From positions 1 to 27,817 of the forward strand of contig JBGTDU010000014.1 of NCBI GenBank assembly GCA_041748175.1: a stretch of 27,817 nt of DNA, given 5' to 3'. Below the pieces are notes generated by a model. It searched no databases, was not told the DNA's origin, and worked only from the letters and a program-made list of their open reading frames with translations. Numbering within the stretch: the first letter of the stretch is position 1; the number at the start of each line of letters is the position of its first letter. Both the position numbers and the translations under genes were made by a program. Below, one piece after another: positions 9,111 through 16,091 of this stretch. Source of the DNA: JAHEJB01 sp041748175 (GTDB lineage: Bacteria; Bacteroidota; Rhodothermia; Rhodothermales; Rubricoccaceae).

Positions 9111-9287
9111 ATGGCAAAGAAAGTCTCGAAGAACCAGCGCACGAACCGTGGCGCAGACGCCGATGTGAAGCAGATGGCAAAGATTATCGTCGCGTCCAGG
9201 AAGAGCAACGGGCACCACGAGTTCCGAGCCAAGATGGTGGAAGTCGGCCAGGTGCAGGACGAACTCAGGGCTGCAAAAACCAGCTAG
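9111..9287 (+). CDS. DUF4295-family small basic protein
   Basis: The gene encodes 58 residues, beginning MAKKVSKNQRTNRGADADV and followed by KQMAKIIVASRKSNGHHEFR and a C-terminal helix with VEVGQVQDELRAAK. The pattern (MAKK, a basic segment, an aromatic position after a small loop, then a Q-V-x-D-x-L helix) and the position directly after rpmB and rpmG match the DUF4295 proteins of Bacteroidota. Their role is not established; the ribosomal neighbourhood and high charge suggest a ribosome-associated protein. In many Bacteroidota ftsY follows, but here a convergent membrane-protein gene does. Confidence 0.8.
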   Translation: MAKKVSKNQRTNRGADADVKQMAKIIVASRKSNGHHEFRAKMVEVGQVQDELRAAKTS

Positions 9288-9350
9288 TCGGCGACGAATC
9301 TTCCCAACCCCCGACGCTGCTCAGATACTATTGAGCCGCCTCTTCTGTAT

Positions 9351-9806
9351 CTAGCGGTCGCTTCCCCCGCCCGAGAGCCAATAAGCGATGCGAGCATCTG
9401 ACGGGAAGAAGAGCCACGCGAAGGCGAAGAAGGGAACGACGAATGCGAGGTTGAGCAAGTCGCCTGTGAGGAAGGTGGCGATGGCGGCAAAGAGAGCCGA
9501 TCCCTCGACCAACGCGATCGAGAGAATGCATCGGATTCGGATTCGTCCCATCGCTTCCGCATAGCTGCCCATCAAGGGAAGTTCCGCATCGAGTTTCTTT
9601 TGCAGCGAAAACCCTGCGATCAATGCGGCGATGTTTATCGCCGCATTGAGCCCGAAAACGAGGTTGCCGTTGGTAATCGTCCCCCCCGAACCCGTTCGAA
9701 CCACGAATATCATGACGGCGCTGAGCAGGATGACTCCCATCGACACGGCCAGCCAGATGATGCGCAGTGTTCGCTGATCGCTTGCGAGTTGTTCTGGTGG
9801 GGGCAT
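9351..9806 (-). CDS. Four-helix integral membrane protein of unknown function
   Basis: The 151-residue product has four predicted membrane helices: about 18-40 (IIWLAVSMGVILLSAVMIFV), 52-75 (LVFGLNAAINIAALIAGFSL), 100-120 (ILSIALVEGSALFAAIATFL) and 125-145 (NLAFVVPFFAFAWLFF). A short charged segment separates helices 2 and 3, and no catalytic motif is visible. I do not recognise the family. The ATG at 9806 was chosen because the open frame upstream of it runs antisense through tRNA-Pro and is not protein-like. The gene is convergent with the DUF4295 gene (63 bases between stops) and divergent from tRNA-Pro. Confidence 0.7.
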   Translation of the reverse strand: MPPPEQLASDQRTLRIIWLAVSMGVILLSAVMIFVVRTGSGGTITNGNLVFGLNAAINIAALIAGFSLQKKLDAELPLMGSYAEAMGRIRIRCILSIALVEGSALFAAIATFLTGDLLNLAFVVPFFAFAWLFFPSDARIAYWLSGGGSDR

Positions 9807-9938
9807 TATCACGCCACGAAGATAGCGCGTAGCACTATCGGAGGATGAGCCAGGGGGTATATTGGGCACGTTCGAGGGATAGTCCCGCCATTCGGCGGGG
9901 TAAACTCCGACGAGATTCACGTGATTGACATCAAGATT

Positions 9939-10012
9939 CGGGGCGTAGCGCAGCCCGGTAGCGCGACTGCTTTGGGAGCAGTAGGTCGTCGGTTCGAATC
10001 CGGCCGCCCCGA
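9939..10012 (+). tRNA. tRNA-Pro (anticodon TGG)
   Basis: A 74-base cloverleaf can be drawn. The acceptor arms CGGGGCG (9939-9945) and CGCCCCG (10005-10011) pair over 7 bp. The anticodon stem is ACTGC/GCAGT around loop TTTGGGA, giving anticodon TGG. The T arm contains GGTTCGAATCC. The discriminator base is A at 10012, and CCA is not encoded directly after it. Confidence 0.95.
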
Positions 10013-10063
10013 CACCAGAAGCTCTCCTCCTGGACAGGAGGGGTTGGGGGTGGTTGACCACCA

Positions 10064-10137
10064 GCGCCCGTAGCTCAGTTGGATAGAGCAGCGGACTTCT
10101 AATCCGCAGGTCGCAAGTTCGAATCTTGCCGGGCGCA
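10064..10137 (+). tRNA. tRNA-Arg (anticodon TCT)
   Basis: The acceptor arms GCGCCCG (10064-10070) and CGGGCGC (10130-10136) pair fully. The anticodon stem GCGGA/TCCGC encloses loop CTTCTAA, giving anticodon TCT. The T arm contains GTTCGAATC. The discriminator is A at 10137, and no CCA is encoded. It lies 51 bases after tRNA-Pro and may share its transcript. Confidence 0.95.
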
Positions 10138-10165
10138 CGACTTTAGAAATGTTGAGGGCTTAGCT

Positions 10166-10891
10166 ATGCGAGTTGGTCTACTGTTCGTCGTATGGGTCGT
10201 CGCATTCTCGGCGAGCGCGCAAAACGCCGAACAATCGTACCTCTACAAGGTCACAACCGTCCGAGCAGCACCGGGCGAGTTGCTCACGCTGATCGACCTC
10301 TACAGGGAGCAGATGGAATCCATCGCAGCGCGGGGAGATCTGGCTCCTTTCTGGATGCGCCACAGCCAGGGCGACCAGTGGGATCTGTTGCTCCTCTTCC
10401 CGATGGAGAGCTACGAGGCGTACTACAGCCCCGGACGAATCGCGGCCCGCGAAGCAAACGCGAGCGATTTCCAGAGCCGGTTCAACGAATTGGTTGCCTT
10501 TCAGGAGGACCTGATTGAGTACGGTCCGCCCTTGGAGGATGTGCACGATGCCTTCGACGGCGCGGGCTTCTTCCATGTGGAGATGTTTGAGGCGCTGCCG
10601 GGGAAGCACGACGAACTCTACGAACAGCGCAGAATGGAGAACGAGTACCTCCGGCTCATCGACCGACCGCAGAACCTGATCTTCGTCAAAAGCCAGGGCG
10701 CCTCGGTTGACGTGTTCACGCTTGGCTTCTACCGCGACATCAAGCACTTCGCCGAAAGCGCCGAAATCCCGCTGGACGAAGAAGACACTGCGGCAAAGGC
10801 CGCCGGTTTCGAGAGCGTCTACGCCATCAGCCCGTACCTGCGCTCGCTCATCCGGGAGCACCATGATACGCTGGCGGTGGCCATTCGATAG
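10166..10891 (+). CDS. Secreted protein of unknown function, NIPSNAP/ABM-like fold possible
   Basis: The 241-residue product has a signal peptide (about 1-19, ending ASAQ). Two halves look alike: KVTTVRAAPGELLTLIDLYR near residue 28 and VEMFEALPGKHDELYEQRRM near residue 138. Both have the strand-loop-helix pattern of the dimeric alpha-beta barrel (NIPSNAP or antibiotic biosynthesis monooxygenase-like) fold. Each half is followed by a segment on how the substrate or partner might be seen (WDLLLLFPMESYEAYY and VDVFTLGFYRDIKHFAE). No catalytic residues can be named. The gene stands alone between tRNA-Arg (28 bases upstream) and tRNA-Cys (78 bases downstream). The fold is inferred and the function unknown. 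Confidence 0.75.
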   Translation: MRVGLLFVVWVVAFSASAQNAEQSYLYKVTTVRAAPGELLTLIDLYREQMESIAARGDLAPFWMRHSQGDQWDLLLLFPMESYEAYYSPGRIAAREANASDFQSRFNELVAFQEDLIEYGPPLEDVHDAFDGAGFFHVEMFEALPGKHDELYEQRRMENEYLRLIDRPQNLIFVKSQGASVDVFTLGFYRDIKHFAESAEIPLDEEDTAAKAAGFESVYAISPYLRSLIREHHDTLAVAIR

Positions 10892-10969
10892 CCCGGTCTC
10901 CGAACGCCATGTCTCTTCAACAACCCTTGGGATCGGCAGCAAACCAAAGCGGTATCTTTCGTCCCCCAT

Positions 10970-11043
10970 GGCGCCGTGGCCGAGTGGCTAGGCAAGGGTC
11001 TGCAAAACCCTCTACAGCGGTTCGAGTCCGCTCGGCGCCTCCA
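10970..11043 (+). tRNA. tRNA-Cys (anticodon GCA)
   Basis: The acceptor arms GGCGCCG (10970-10976) and CGGCGCC (11033-11039) pair fully. The anticodon stem AGGGT/ACCCT encloses loop CTGCAAA, giving anticodon GCA. The T arm contains GGTTCGAGTCC. The discriminator is T (11040), a known identity base for cysteinyl-tRNA synthetase. CCA follows at 11041-11043; this is the only one of the four tRNA genes here that encodes it. An inverted-repeat element begins at the next base. Confidence 0.95.
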
Positions 11044-11204
11044 GGGCTCTGTCGGACTTAGGCAGATTCTACTGCGCCGCCGGTTAATCGGCCCAGCTCC
11101 CCGCTCTTTGTCGTTACGTAGTCCCGCTATGCGCCTTAAAAGAGCGAACAACTGGTCTCGATTACCCACTCGCCTCGTAACGAAGCCCTAAGTCCGACAG
11201 ACCC
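11044..11204. mobile_element. Candidate MITE-like element with terminal inverted repeats
   Basis: The left end GGGCTCTGTCGGACTTAGG (11044-11062) is matched by its reverse complement at the right end (11187-11205) with one mismatch; the inner 15 bp are perfect. CCA stands on both sides (11041-11043 and 11205-11207), compatible with a 3-bp target duplication. Further nested complementary pieces lie inside: CGCTCTT/AAGAGCG and CGTTACG/CGTAACG. No protein-coding frame of note is present. It could be a non-autonomous transposable element, or a structured RNA or terminator of the tRNA-Cys unit. No second copy is seen in the window. Confidence 0.45.
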
Positions 11205-11265
11205 CCAGCCCGTTTTCACGTTTGCTTTCTAGACGCGGAGATCCGGGCTTTGTACTTTGCGGCAC

Positions 11266-11339
11266 GCCTCCGTAGCTCAGTTGGTTAGAGCACCTGACTC
11301 TTAATCAGGGTGTCGAAGGTTCGAGTCCTTCCGGGGGTA
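11266..11339 (+). tRNA. tRNA-Lys (anticodon CTT)
   Basis: The anticodon stem CCTGA/TCAGG encloses loop CTCTTAA, giving anticodon CTT. The T arm GAAGG/CCTTC carries TTCGAGT. The acceptor arms GCCTCCG (11266-11272) and CGGGGGT (11332-11338) pair with wobble pairs at the first and fourth positions. The discriminator is A at 11339, and CCA is not encoded. The D arm AGCTCAGTTGGTTAGAGC is standard. Confidence 0.93.
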
Positions 11340-11618
11340 CTGGCGCTGGGCAATAATCGCCTCTCGCAAGCCAACAGGCCCGTTGTTGCGGACCTGCTTT
11401 GCATTCTGCAGGCCCGACTGTGGCCCGGAGCGTTGCCCTCAGTCCCAGCCGCCTGTGAACGGCGAAGGCAAGACCTGCCGCTGAATGTAGACCTTCGGAG
11501 ACCAGGGCAAGTCGGAACGGGGCATTCGCTTCTTCGGAGAACGACGCCACGCATTTAGTCGTCGTTCGAGTTCAGGAGGGCAATCAGGATTGATTGTCCT
11601 CGCTACCTGAGCCGCAAA
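11340..11618. other. Intergenic region without a recognisable gene
   Basis: Between tRNA-Lys and the likely ahcY terminator I see no convincing gene. The open frames crossing this stretch on either strand are short, have no signal or domain, and one runs antisense into tRNA-Lys. It may be a decayed sequence or simply a spacer. Confidence 0.5.
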
Positions 11619-11656
11619 GGAAAGGCCCACGCTGAAAAGCTCGGCGCGGGCCTTCC
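11619..11656 (-). terminator. Candidate terminator downstream of ahcY
   Basis: Read on the minus strand, AAGGCCC and GGGCCTT form a 7-bp stem that extends by about 3 pairs past one mismatch and closes an A/T-rich loop. The run TCCTTTG that follows is only moderately T-rich. It lies about 35 bases after the ahcY stop, fitting a terminator of the metK-ahcY unit. Confidence 0.45.
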
Positions 11657-11690
11657 AAACTTCCAACTATTCACTTCTGGCGAAACCGCC

Positions 11691-12968
11691 TCACGTCCCA
11701 GCCGAGTAGTCCGTCGCGTAGACGATCTGCTCATCGGTGAGGACATCGAGGCTGAGGCCCATCGTTTCGAGTTTCATCTGGGCGATCTCCTGGTCGAGTT
11801 CCACCGGCAGATCAATGACCGTGTTTTCGAGCTTCTCGCCAGCCTTGTGCGCCTTTATCAGCGCGAGGTGCGCCTGGAACTGGTTGGCGAAGCTCATATC
11901 CATCACTTCGCTCGGGTGGCCTTCGGCAGCGGCAAGGTTTACGAGGCGGCCATCAGCGAGGACGTAGACTTTCCGACCGTTCTCCAGCGTGTACTCCCGG
12001 TTATCGTCGCGGATCATCCGGGCGTCGGTCGATAGCTCGGCCAGTTCGACCAGGTTGAGTTCGACGTCGTAGTGGCCTGTGTTGCACACGATGGCGCCTT
12101 CCTTCATCGAGATGAAGTGTTCGCCGCGGATGATGTCCTTCATGCCCGTGGCCGTCACAAAGATGTCGCCCACCTTGGCGGCTTCTTCCATCGTCATCAC
12201 GCGCATGCCTTCGAGGGTGGCCTTGAGCGCGGCCGTCGCCTTGACTTCCGTCACGATGACGTTCGCGCCCATGCCCTTTGCGCGCATTGCTACGCCGCGA
12301 CCGCAATGGCCGTAGCCAGCGACGACGAAGTTCTTGCCCGCCAGAAGCACGGACGATGCACGCAGAATGCCGTCCAAAGTGGACTGGCCCGTTCCGTAGA
12401 CGTTGTCGAAGTCCCACTTGGTCTCGGCGTCGTTAACGGCGTAGACCGGATAGCCCAGCTTGCCGTCAGCGGCCATTGCACGGAGGCGGTGAACGCCCGT
12501 AGTGGTTTCTTCCGAGCCGCCGATGATGTCCGCCATCTTCTCAGGGAAGGTGCTGTGGACGCGGAAGATCAGATCGGCGCCGTCATCCAGCGTCGTGTGC
12601 GGCGTCTTGTCAATCGTGCGGTCGATGCACCAGTAGAAGTCCTCCGTGTTCTGGCCATACCACGCGTAAATCTGGATTCCAGCTTCGGCGAGGGCGGCTG
12701 CCACTTCGTCGTTGGTCGAGAGCGGGTTGCAGCCACTCCACGCGACTTCAGCGCCGCAAGCGGCTAGCGTCTCGATCAAGACAGCCGTCTCCTTCGTGAC
12801 GTGTAGGCAGCCGGTGATCTTGTAGCCGGCAAATGGCTGGGTTTTGCTGTACTCCTCGCGGAGCCTCATGAGCACGGGCATCCGGCTCTCAGCCCACTCC
12901 ATGCGCATCCGGCCAGCGGCGGCGAGGCTCAGGTCGGCGACTTTGTAGTGTCCTTCTTTGTGATCCAT
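11691..12968 (-). CDS. ahcY: Adenosylhomocysteinase (S-adenosylhomocysteine hydrolase)
   Basis: The 425-residue enzyme splits S-adenosylhomocysteine into homocysteine and adenosine with bound NAD, removing the product inhibitor of methyltransferases in the cytoplasm. Family segments are clear: YKVADLSLAAAGRMRMEWAE near the N-terminus, GCLHVTKETAVLIETLAACGAE, the NAD-binding VAGYGHCGRGVAMRAKGMGA (about residues 213-232, GxGxxGxG), and SFANQFQAHLALI near the end. The length fits the short bacterial/archaeal form. The ATG at 12968 was chosen because the frame upstream of it overlaps metK antisense-free spacer and the metK 3' end and lacks family similarity. It follows metK by 88 bases on the same strand, so the two genes probably form a SAM-cycle unit. 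The gap contains an inverted heptamer array. Confidence 0.96.
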   Translation of the reverse strand: MDHKEGHYKVADLSLAAAGRMRMEWAESRMPVLMRLREEYSKTQPFAGYKITGCLHVTKETAVLIETLAACGAEVAWSGCNPLSTNDEVAAALAEAGIQIYAWYGQNTEDFYWCIDRTIDKTPHTTLDDGADLIFRVHSTFPEKMADIIGGSEETTTGVHRLRAMAADGKLGYPVYAVNDAETKWDFDNVYGTGQSTLDGILRASSVLLAGKNFVVAGYGHCGRGVAMRAKGMGANVIVTEVKATAALKATLEGMRVMTMEEAAKVGDIFVTATGMKDIIRGEHFISMKEGAIVCNTGHYDVELNLVELAELSTDARMIRDDNREYTLENGRKVYVLADGRLVNLAAAEGHPSEVMDMSFANQFQAHLALIKAHKAGEKLENTVIDLPVELDQEIAQMKLETMGLSLDVLTDEQIVYATDYSAGT

Positions 12969-12978
12969 GATTTTTGTA

Positions 12979-13049
12979 GCGTATTTCGTGTTACGTGTTG
13001 TGGAAAAGCGTGGGGCATCGACGTGGGAAACACGCAACACCGACCACGC
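12979..13049. repeat. Inverted array of degenerate 7-bp repeats (metK-ahcY gap)
   Basis: On the plus strand three heptads follow each other: GCGTATT (12979-12985), TCGTGTT (12986-12992) and ACGTGTT (12993-12999). On the minus strand, 13049 down to 13029 reads GCGTGGT, CGGTGTT and GCGTGTT. The inner arms 12988-12999 and 13029-13040 pair over 12 positions; the one mismatch on the plus strand becomes a G-U pair in minus-strand RNA, the ahcY transcript. The hairpin would sit about 20 bases before the ahcY start. The design resembles the site at 9042-9097. Confidence 0.6.
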
Positions 13050-13056
13050 AATAGAA

Positions 13057-14226
13057 TCAGGCCAGTTGCGCGGCGGCTTCCTTGAGCGCGTCGACGTGAT
13101 CGAGCTGCTCCCAGGTAAACTCGTCGCGCCCAAAGTGCCCGTGGGCGGCGGTCTGTTCGAAGCCCGGCTGCGTCAGCTTCAAGCGTTCGATGATCGCGCG
13201 TGGGCGGAGGTCGAAGGTCTCTGTGATGATCTCAGCCAGAACCTCGTCGGATAGGTCGGAGGTGCCATAGCTGTTGACATCCACCGAGACAGGCTTAGCC
13301 ACACCGATGGCGTACGCCACCTGGACGAGCACTTCCCTGGCTAGTCCGGCGGCGACGAGATTCTTTGCGACATGCCGGGAGGCATACGCCGCCGAGCGGT
13401 CCACCTTGCTCGCGTCCTTGCCCGAGAAAGCACCGCCGCCGTGCGCGCCCTTTCCACCATAGGTATCCACAATGATCTTGCGGCCGGTGAGGCCCGTGTC
13501 GCCGTGTGGCCCGCCGATCACGAAACGGCCCGTTGGGTTTACGTGCAGGATCAGGTTTTCGTCGATGAGGTGGGCGTGCTGGAGGCTCGGGAGAATATGA
13601 CGCTGAACATCGGCCCTGATCTGTTCAATCTCCACTTCTTCGTCGTGCTGCGTGGAGACGACGATCGTGTGGATACGGCGGACGGTTTTGCGGTCGTCGT
13701 CATACTCAACCGTTACCTGACTTTTGGCGTCCGGTCGCAGGTAGGTCATCACCTCACCCGCATGCCGGATATCGGCCAGACGCCGAACGATTTCGTGCGA
13801 CGTCATCAGCGCGAGCGGCATGTGCTCTTCGGTCTCCGAGCATGCATAGCCGAACATCATCCCCTGATCACCCGCGCCCTGCTCCACGTGGAGGCCCTTA
13901 TCGTCGTCCACGCCCTGGGCGATGTCCGCGCTCTGTGCATGGATGGACGTGAGGACGCCGCACGATTGGGCGTCGAACTGGAGCGTCGGATCCGTGTAGC
14001 CAATTCGCGCAATCGTTTCGCGGACGACTTCCTGAACGTCCACATAAGCTTCCGTCGTCACCTCGCCCGAAACCACAACCAGACCAGTCGTGCAGAGGGT
14101 TTCGATTGCACAGCGACTCTTCGGATCCTGCGTGAGAAATGCATCAAGCAGTGCATCCGAGATTTGATCCGCGACCTTGTCGGGATGCCCCTCAGAGACT
14201 GATTCGGACGTGAAGAGGTAGGGCAT
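13057..14226 (-). CDS. metK: S-adenosylmethionine synthase
   Basis: The 389-residue enzyme makes S-adenosylmethionine from methionine and ATP in the cytoplasm. It carries the family signatures in order: FTSESVSEGHPDKVADQISD at the N-terminus with the ATP-binding His, GAGDQGMMFGYA in the middle, then GGPHGDTGLTGRKIIVDTYG and GAHGGGAFSGKDASKVDRSA, which hold the P-loop-like and metal/phosphate-binding residues. The length is usual. The ATG at 14226 starts MPYLFTSES; the 62 upstream in-frame codons lack family similarity. It is divergent from acpP (230-base gap) and is followed by ahcY, which recycles the product of SAM-dependent methylation. I found no SAM riboswitch core in its leader. Confidence 0.97.
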   Translation of the reverse strand: MPYLFTSESVSEGHPDKVADQISDALLDAFLTQDPKSRCAIETLCTTGLVVVSGEVTTEAYVDVQEVVRETIARIGYTDPTLQFDAQSCGVLTSIHAQSADIAQGVDDDKGLHVEQGAGDQGMMFGYACSETEEHMPLALMTSHEIVRRLADIRHAGEVMTYLRPDAKSQVTVEYDDDRKTVRRIHTIVVSTQHDEEVEIEQIRADVQRHILPSLQHAHLIDENLILHVNPTGRFVIGGPHGDTGLTGRKIIVDTYGGKGAHGGGAFSGKDASKVDRSAAYASRHVAKNLVAAGLAREVLVQVAYAIGVAKPVSVDVNSYGTSDLSDEVLAEIITETFDLRPRAIIERLKLTQPGFEQTAAHGHFGRDEFTWEQLDHVDALKEAAAQLA

Positions 14227-14273
14227 GAGCGTCCTGTAGAAAAACTGAATAGAGTGATTTCGAGCTAGCCGGG

Positions 14274-14305
14274 CAAAATAGTCGCCTACCGCCCACTGGT
14301 TCCAA
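14274..14305 (-). promoter_or_regulatory. Candidate promoter for metK
   Basis: On the minus strand TTG (14305-14303) is followed after 22 bases by TATTTTG (14280-14274), close to the Bacteroidota -33/-7 pattern but one T short of TAnnTTTG. The metK start lies about 48 bases downstream. The match is weaker than those of rpmB and acpP. Confidence 0.28.
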
Positions 14306-14356
14306 TTAAAGGCCCATCTTAGCTGCGTATTCGGCGAAGACGCCTGACCGGCCTCG

Positions 14357-14388
14357 TTGCAAGCGACAACGGTTTTACCGTAGCTTTC
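14357..14388 (+). promoter_or_regulatory. Candidate Bacteroidota-type promoter for acpP
   Basis: TTG (14357-14359) and TAGCTTTC (14381-14388) are 21 bases apart, one mismatch from TAnnTTTG. The acpP start lies 68 bases downstream. The rpmB leader has the same spacing and a near-identical -7 box. Confidence 0.42.
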
Positions 14389-14456
14389 GGTCCGCTTGCG
14401 GATCAGGACCACTGTTATCCGCGCGCCTCACCACCCCCAATCTCACCCGACCTATC

Positions 14457-14705
14457 ATGTCGAACGGTAACGATCTCGAAGCCCGCGTCACAGCAATCAT
14501 CATCGAAAAGCTGGGCGTTGAGGAAGGCGACATTTCTCGCGACGCCTCTTTCACAAACGACCTCGGCGCGGACTCGCTCGATACGGTCGAACTCATCATG
14601 GAATTCGAGAAGGAATTCGAGATGACAATCCCTGACGAAGACGCCGAAAAAATTGCCACCGTCGGCAACGCCATCGATTATATCCAGGAAAAGGCAGGCG
14701 CCTGA
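14457..14705 (+). CDS. acpP: Acyl carrier protein
   Basis: This acidic 82-residue protein carries growing acyl chains during fatty acid synthesis. The phosphopantetheine attachment motif LGADSLDTVELIMEFE places the modified Ser at residue 40. The flanking helices, EKLGVEEGDISRDASF before it and FEMTIPDEDAEKIATVGNAIDYI after it, are typical. The length is standard. fabF follows 92 bases downstream on the same strand, the usual acpP-fabF order. The gap between them can form a GGGGA/TCCCC hairpin. Confidence 0.97.
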   Translation: MSNGNDLEARVTAIIIEKLGVEEGDISRDASFTNDLGADSLDTVELIMEFEKEFEMTIPDEDAEKIATVGNAIDYIQEKAGA

Positions 14706-14797
14706 GGCCCGCACGAATTCCCTAGCTCTGGAAGGGGAGGAGGGTTAGAGGGTGACCGGGGACGCATCCCCACCTCTCTTCCGTCCTCCCTTTCCCT

Positions 14798-16069
14798 ATG
14801 GTGCCCATGCCCATCCCGCCTGAAAATCGCGTCGTTGTAACCGGCCTCGGGGCGCTGACCCCCATTGGCCTCAATGTTGCCGACTACTGGGAGGCAATGA
14901 TGCGTGGTGCGAGCGGGGCCGGGCCACTTACCCACTTCGACTCCGAGCCCTTTGCGACGAAGTTCGCCTGCGAGTTGAAGGACTTCAATGTGGATGACCA
15001 TCTCGACCGTAAAGAATCGCGTCGCTACGATCCGTTTTGCCAGTTCGCTATTGTCTGTGCCGATGAGGCAATCGCCGATGCTGGTCTCGATCCTGCTTCG
15101 TTTTCCGACGACGAGAAAGCGCGCACCGGGGTCGTTTTCGGATCGGGTATCGGCGGAATGAAGCTGTTCCAGGATCAGGTTGCGGCCTACGTTCTGAACG
15201 GTCCCCGGCACCTCTCGCCGTTCTTTGTCCCGATGATGATCATCGACCAAGCGCCCGGGCTGATCTCGATACGCCACGGGCTGATGGGCCCAAATTATGC
15301 AACAGTATCGGCCTGCGCGACCAGCAACAACGCCATCGCCGACGCTTTCATGCTGATCAAGCTGGGGCTGGCCGACACGATGGTTACGGGGGGAACGGAT
15401 GCCAGCATCACAGAGGTTGGCCTCGGTGGCTTCTCCAACATGAAGGCGCTTTCGACGCGCAATGAAGACCCGAAAACAGCGTCGCGGCCATTCGACGCGA
15501 ACCGCGACGGGTTTGTAATGGGCGAGGGCGCAGGTGCGCTGGTCGTCGAAAGCCTCGAACACGCCCGGGCGCGCGGCGCAAAGATTTATGCGGAAATTGC
15601 AGGCTTCGGCATGAGTGGCGACGCCCACCACATTTCGGCGCCTCATCCAGAGGGCACGGGTGCCAAGCTCGCCATGCAGATGGCGCTTCGGACGGCAGGG
15701 CTCACACCGGAGGACGTTGACTACCTCAACATGCACGGCACATCGACGCCGCTGGGCGATGTAGCCGAGACGAAGGCCATCAAGAGTGTCTTCGGCGAGC
15801 ACGCCTACCAGATGAACCTGTCCTCCACGAAGAGCATGACAGGCCACCTGCTTGGAGCGGCAGGAGCCATCGAAGCCATCGCTTCGATCCTCGCCGTGCA
15901 GAACGACCGCATTCCACCGACGATCAACTTTTCCACGCCCGATCCGGAGTGCGACCTGAACTACACGTTCAACGAGCCACAGGATCGGCAGGTAAACGTG
16001 GCGCTCTCAAACGCCTTCGGTTTCGGTGGCCATAACACATGCGTGGTGTTCAAGAAGTTTGAGGGGTAG
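14798..16069 (+). CDS. fabF: Beta-ketoacyl-ACP synthase II
   Basis: The 423-residue enzyme condenses malonyl-ACP with acyl-ACP to lengthen fatty acids. The active-site triad is visible: Cys173 in VSACATSNNAIADA, His313 in NMHGTSTPLGD and His350 in SMTGHLLGAAGA. All three lie exactly 10 positions beyond the E. coli FabF residues, consistent with a slightly longer N-terminus. The protein opens with RVVVTGLGALTPIGLNV and ends with NAFGFGGHNTCVVFKK. The in-frame ATG at 14807 is an equally possible start, giving 420 residues. The stop lies 22 bases from that of the convergent T9SS-cargo gene. Confidence 0.96.
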   Translation: MVPMPIPPENRVVVTGLGALTPIGLNVADYWEAMMRGASGAGPLTHFDSEPFATKFACELKDFNVDDHLDRKESRRYDPFCQFAIVCADEAIADAGLDPASFSDDEKARTGVVFGSGIGGMKLFQDQVAAYVLNGPRHLSPFFVPMMIIDQAPGLISIRHGLMGPNYATVSACATSNNAIADAFMLIKLGLADTMVTGGTDASITEVGLGGFSNMKALSTRNEDPKTASRPFDANRDGFVMGEGAGALVVESLEHARARGAKIYAEIAGFGMSGDAHHISAPHPEGTGAKLAMQMALRTAGLTPEDVDYLNMHGTSTPLGDVAETKAIKSVFGEHAYQMNLSSTKSMTGHLLGAAGAIEAIASILAVQNDRIPPTINFSTPDPECDLNYTFNEPQDRQVNVALSNAFGFGGHNTCVVFKKFEG

Positions 16070-16091
16070 GGTCCTTCAGCGACTTAGAAGA

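Noticed and set aside
9884..9899. CCCGCC-ATTC-GGCGGG hairpin upstream of tRNA-Pro
   Set aside because: The stem is only 6 bp and no T-run follows on either strand, so a terminator or regulatory role cannot be supported.
9807..11169. Minus-strand frames with peptides such as GFEPTTYCSQSSRATGLRYA and ADSNRCRGFCRPLPSHSAT
   Set aside because: These are the well-known false proteins obtained by translating tRNA genes antisense; they coincide with tRNA-Pro, tRNA-Arg and tRNA-Cys.
11207..11249. AGCCCG/CGGGCT stem before tRNA-Lys as a terminator
   Set aside because: The loop is about 31 bases and the following T-run is short, too weak for a call.
12072..14202. Long plus-strand open frames opposite ahcY and metK
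   Set aside because: They are antisense shadows of two clearly identified enzymes and show no family features.
14227..14456. SAM riboswitch in the metK leader
   Set aside because: I could not find the conserved core of a known SAM riboswitch class on the minus strand. A covariance search would decide.
14678..15847. 389-codon minus-strand frame opposite fabF
   Set aside because: Its codons mirror the fabF reading frame; no signal, motif or composition suggests a protein.
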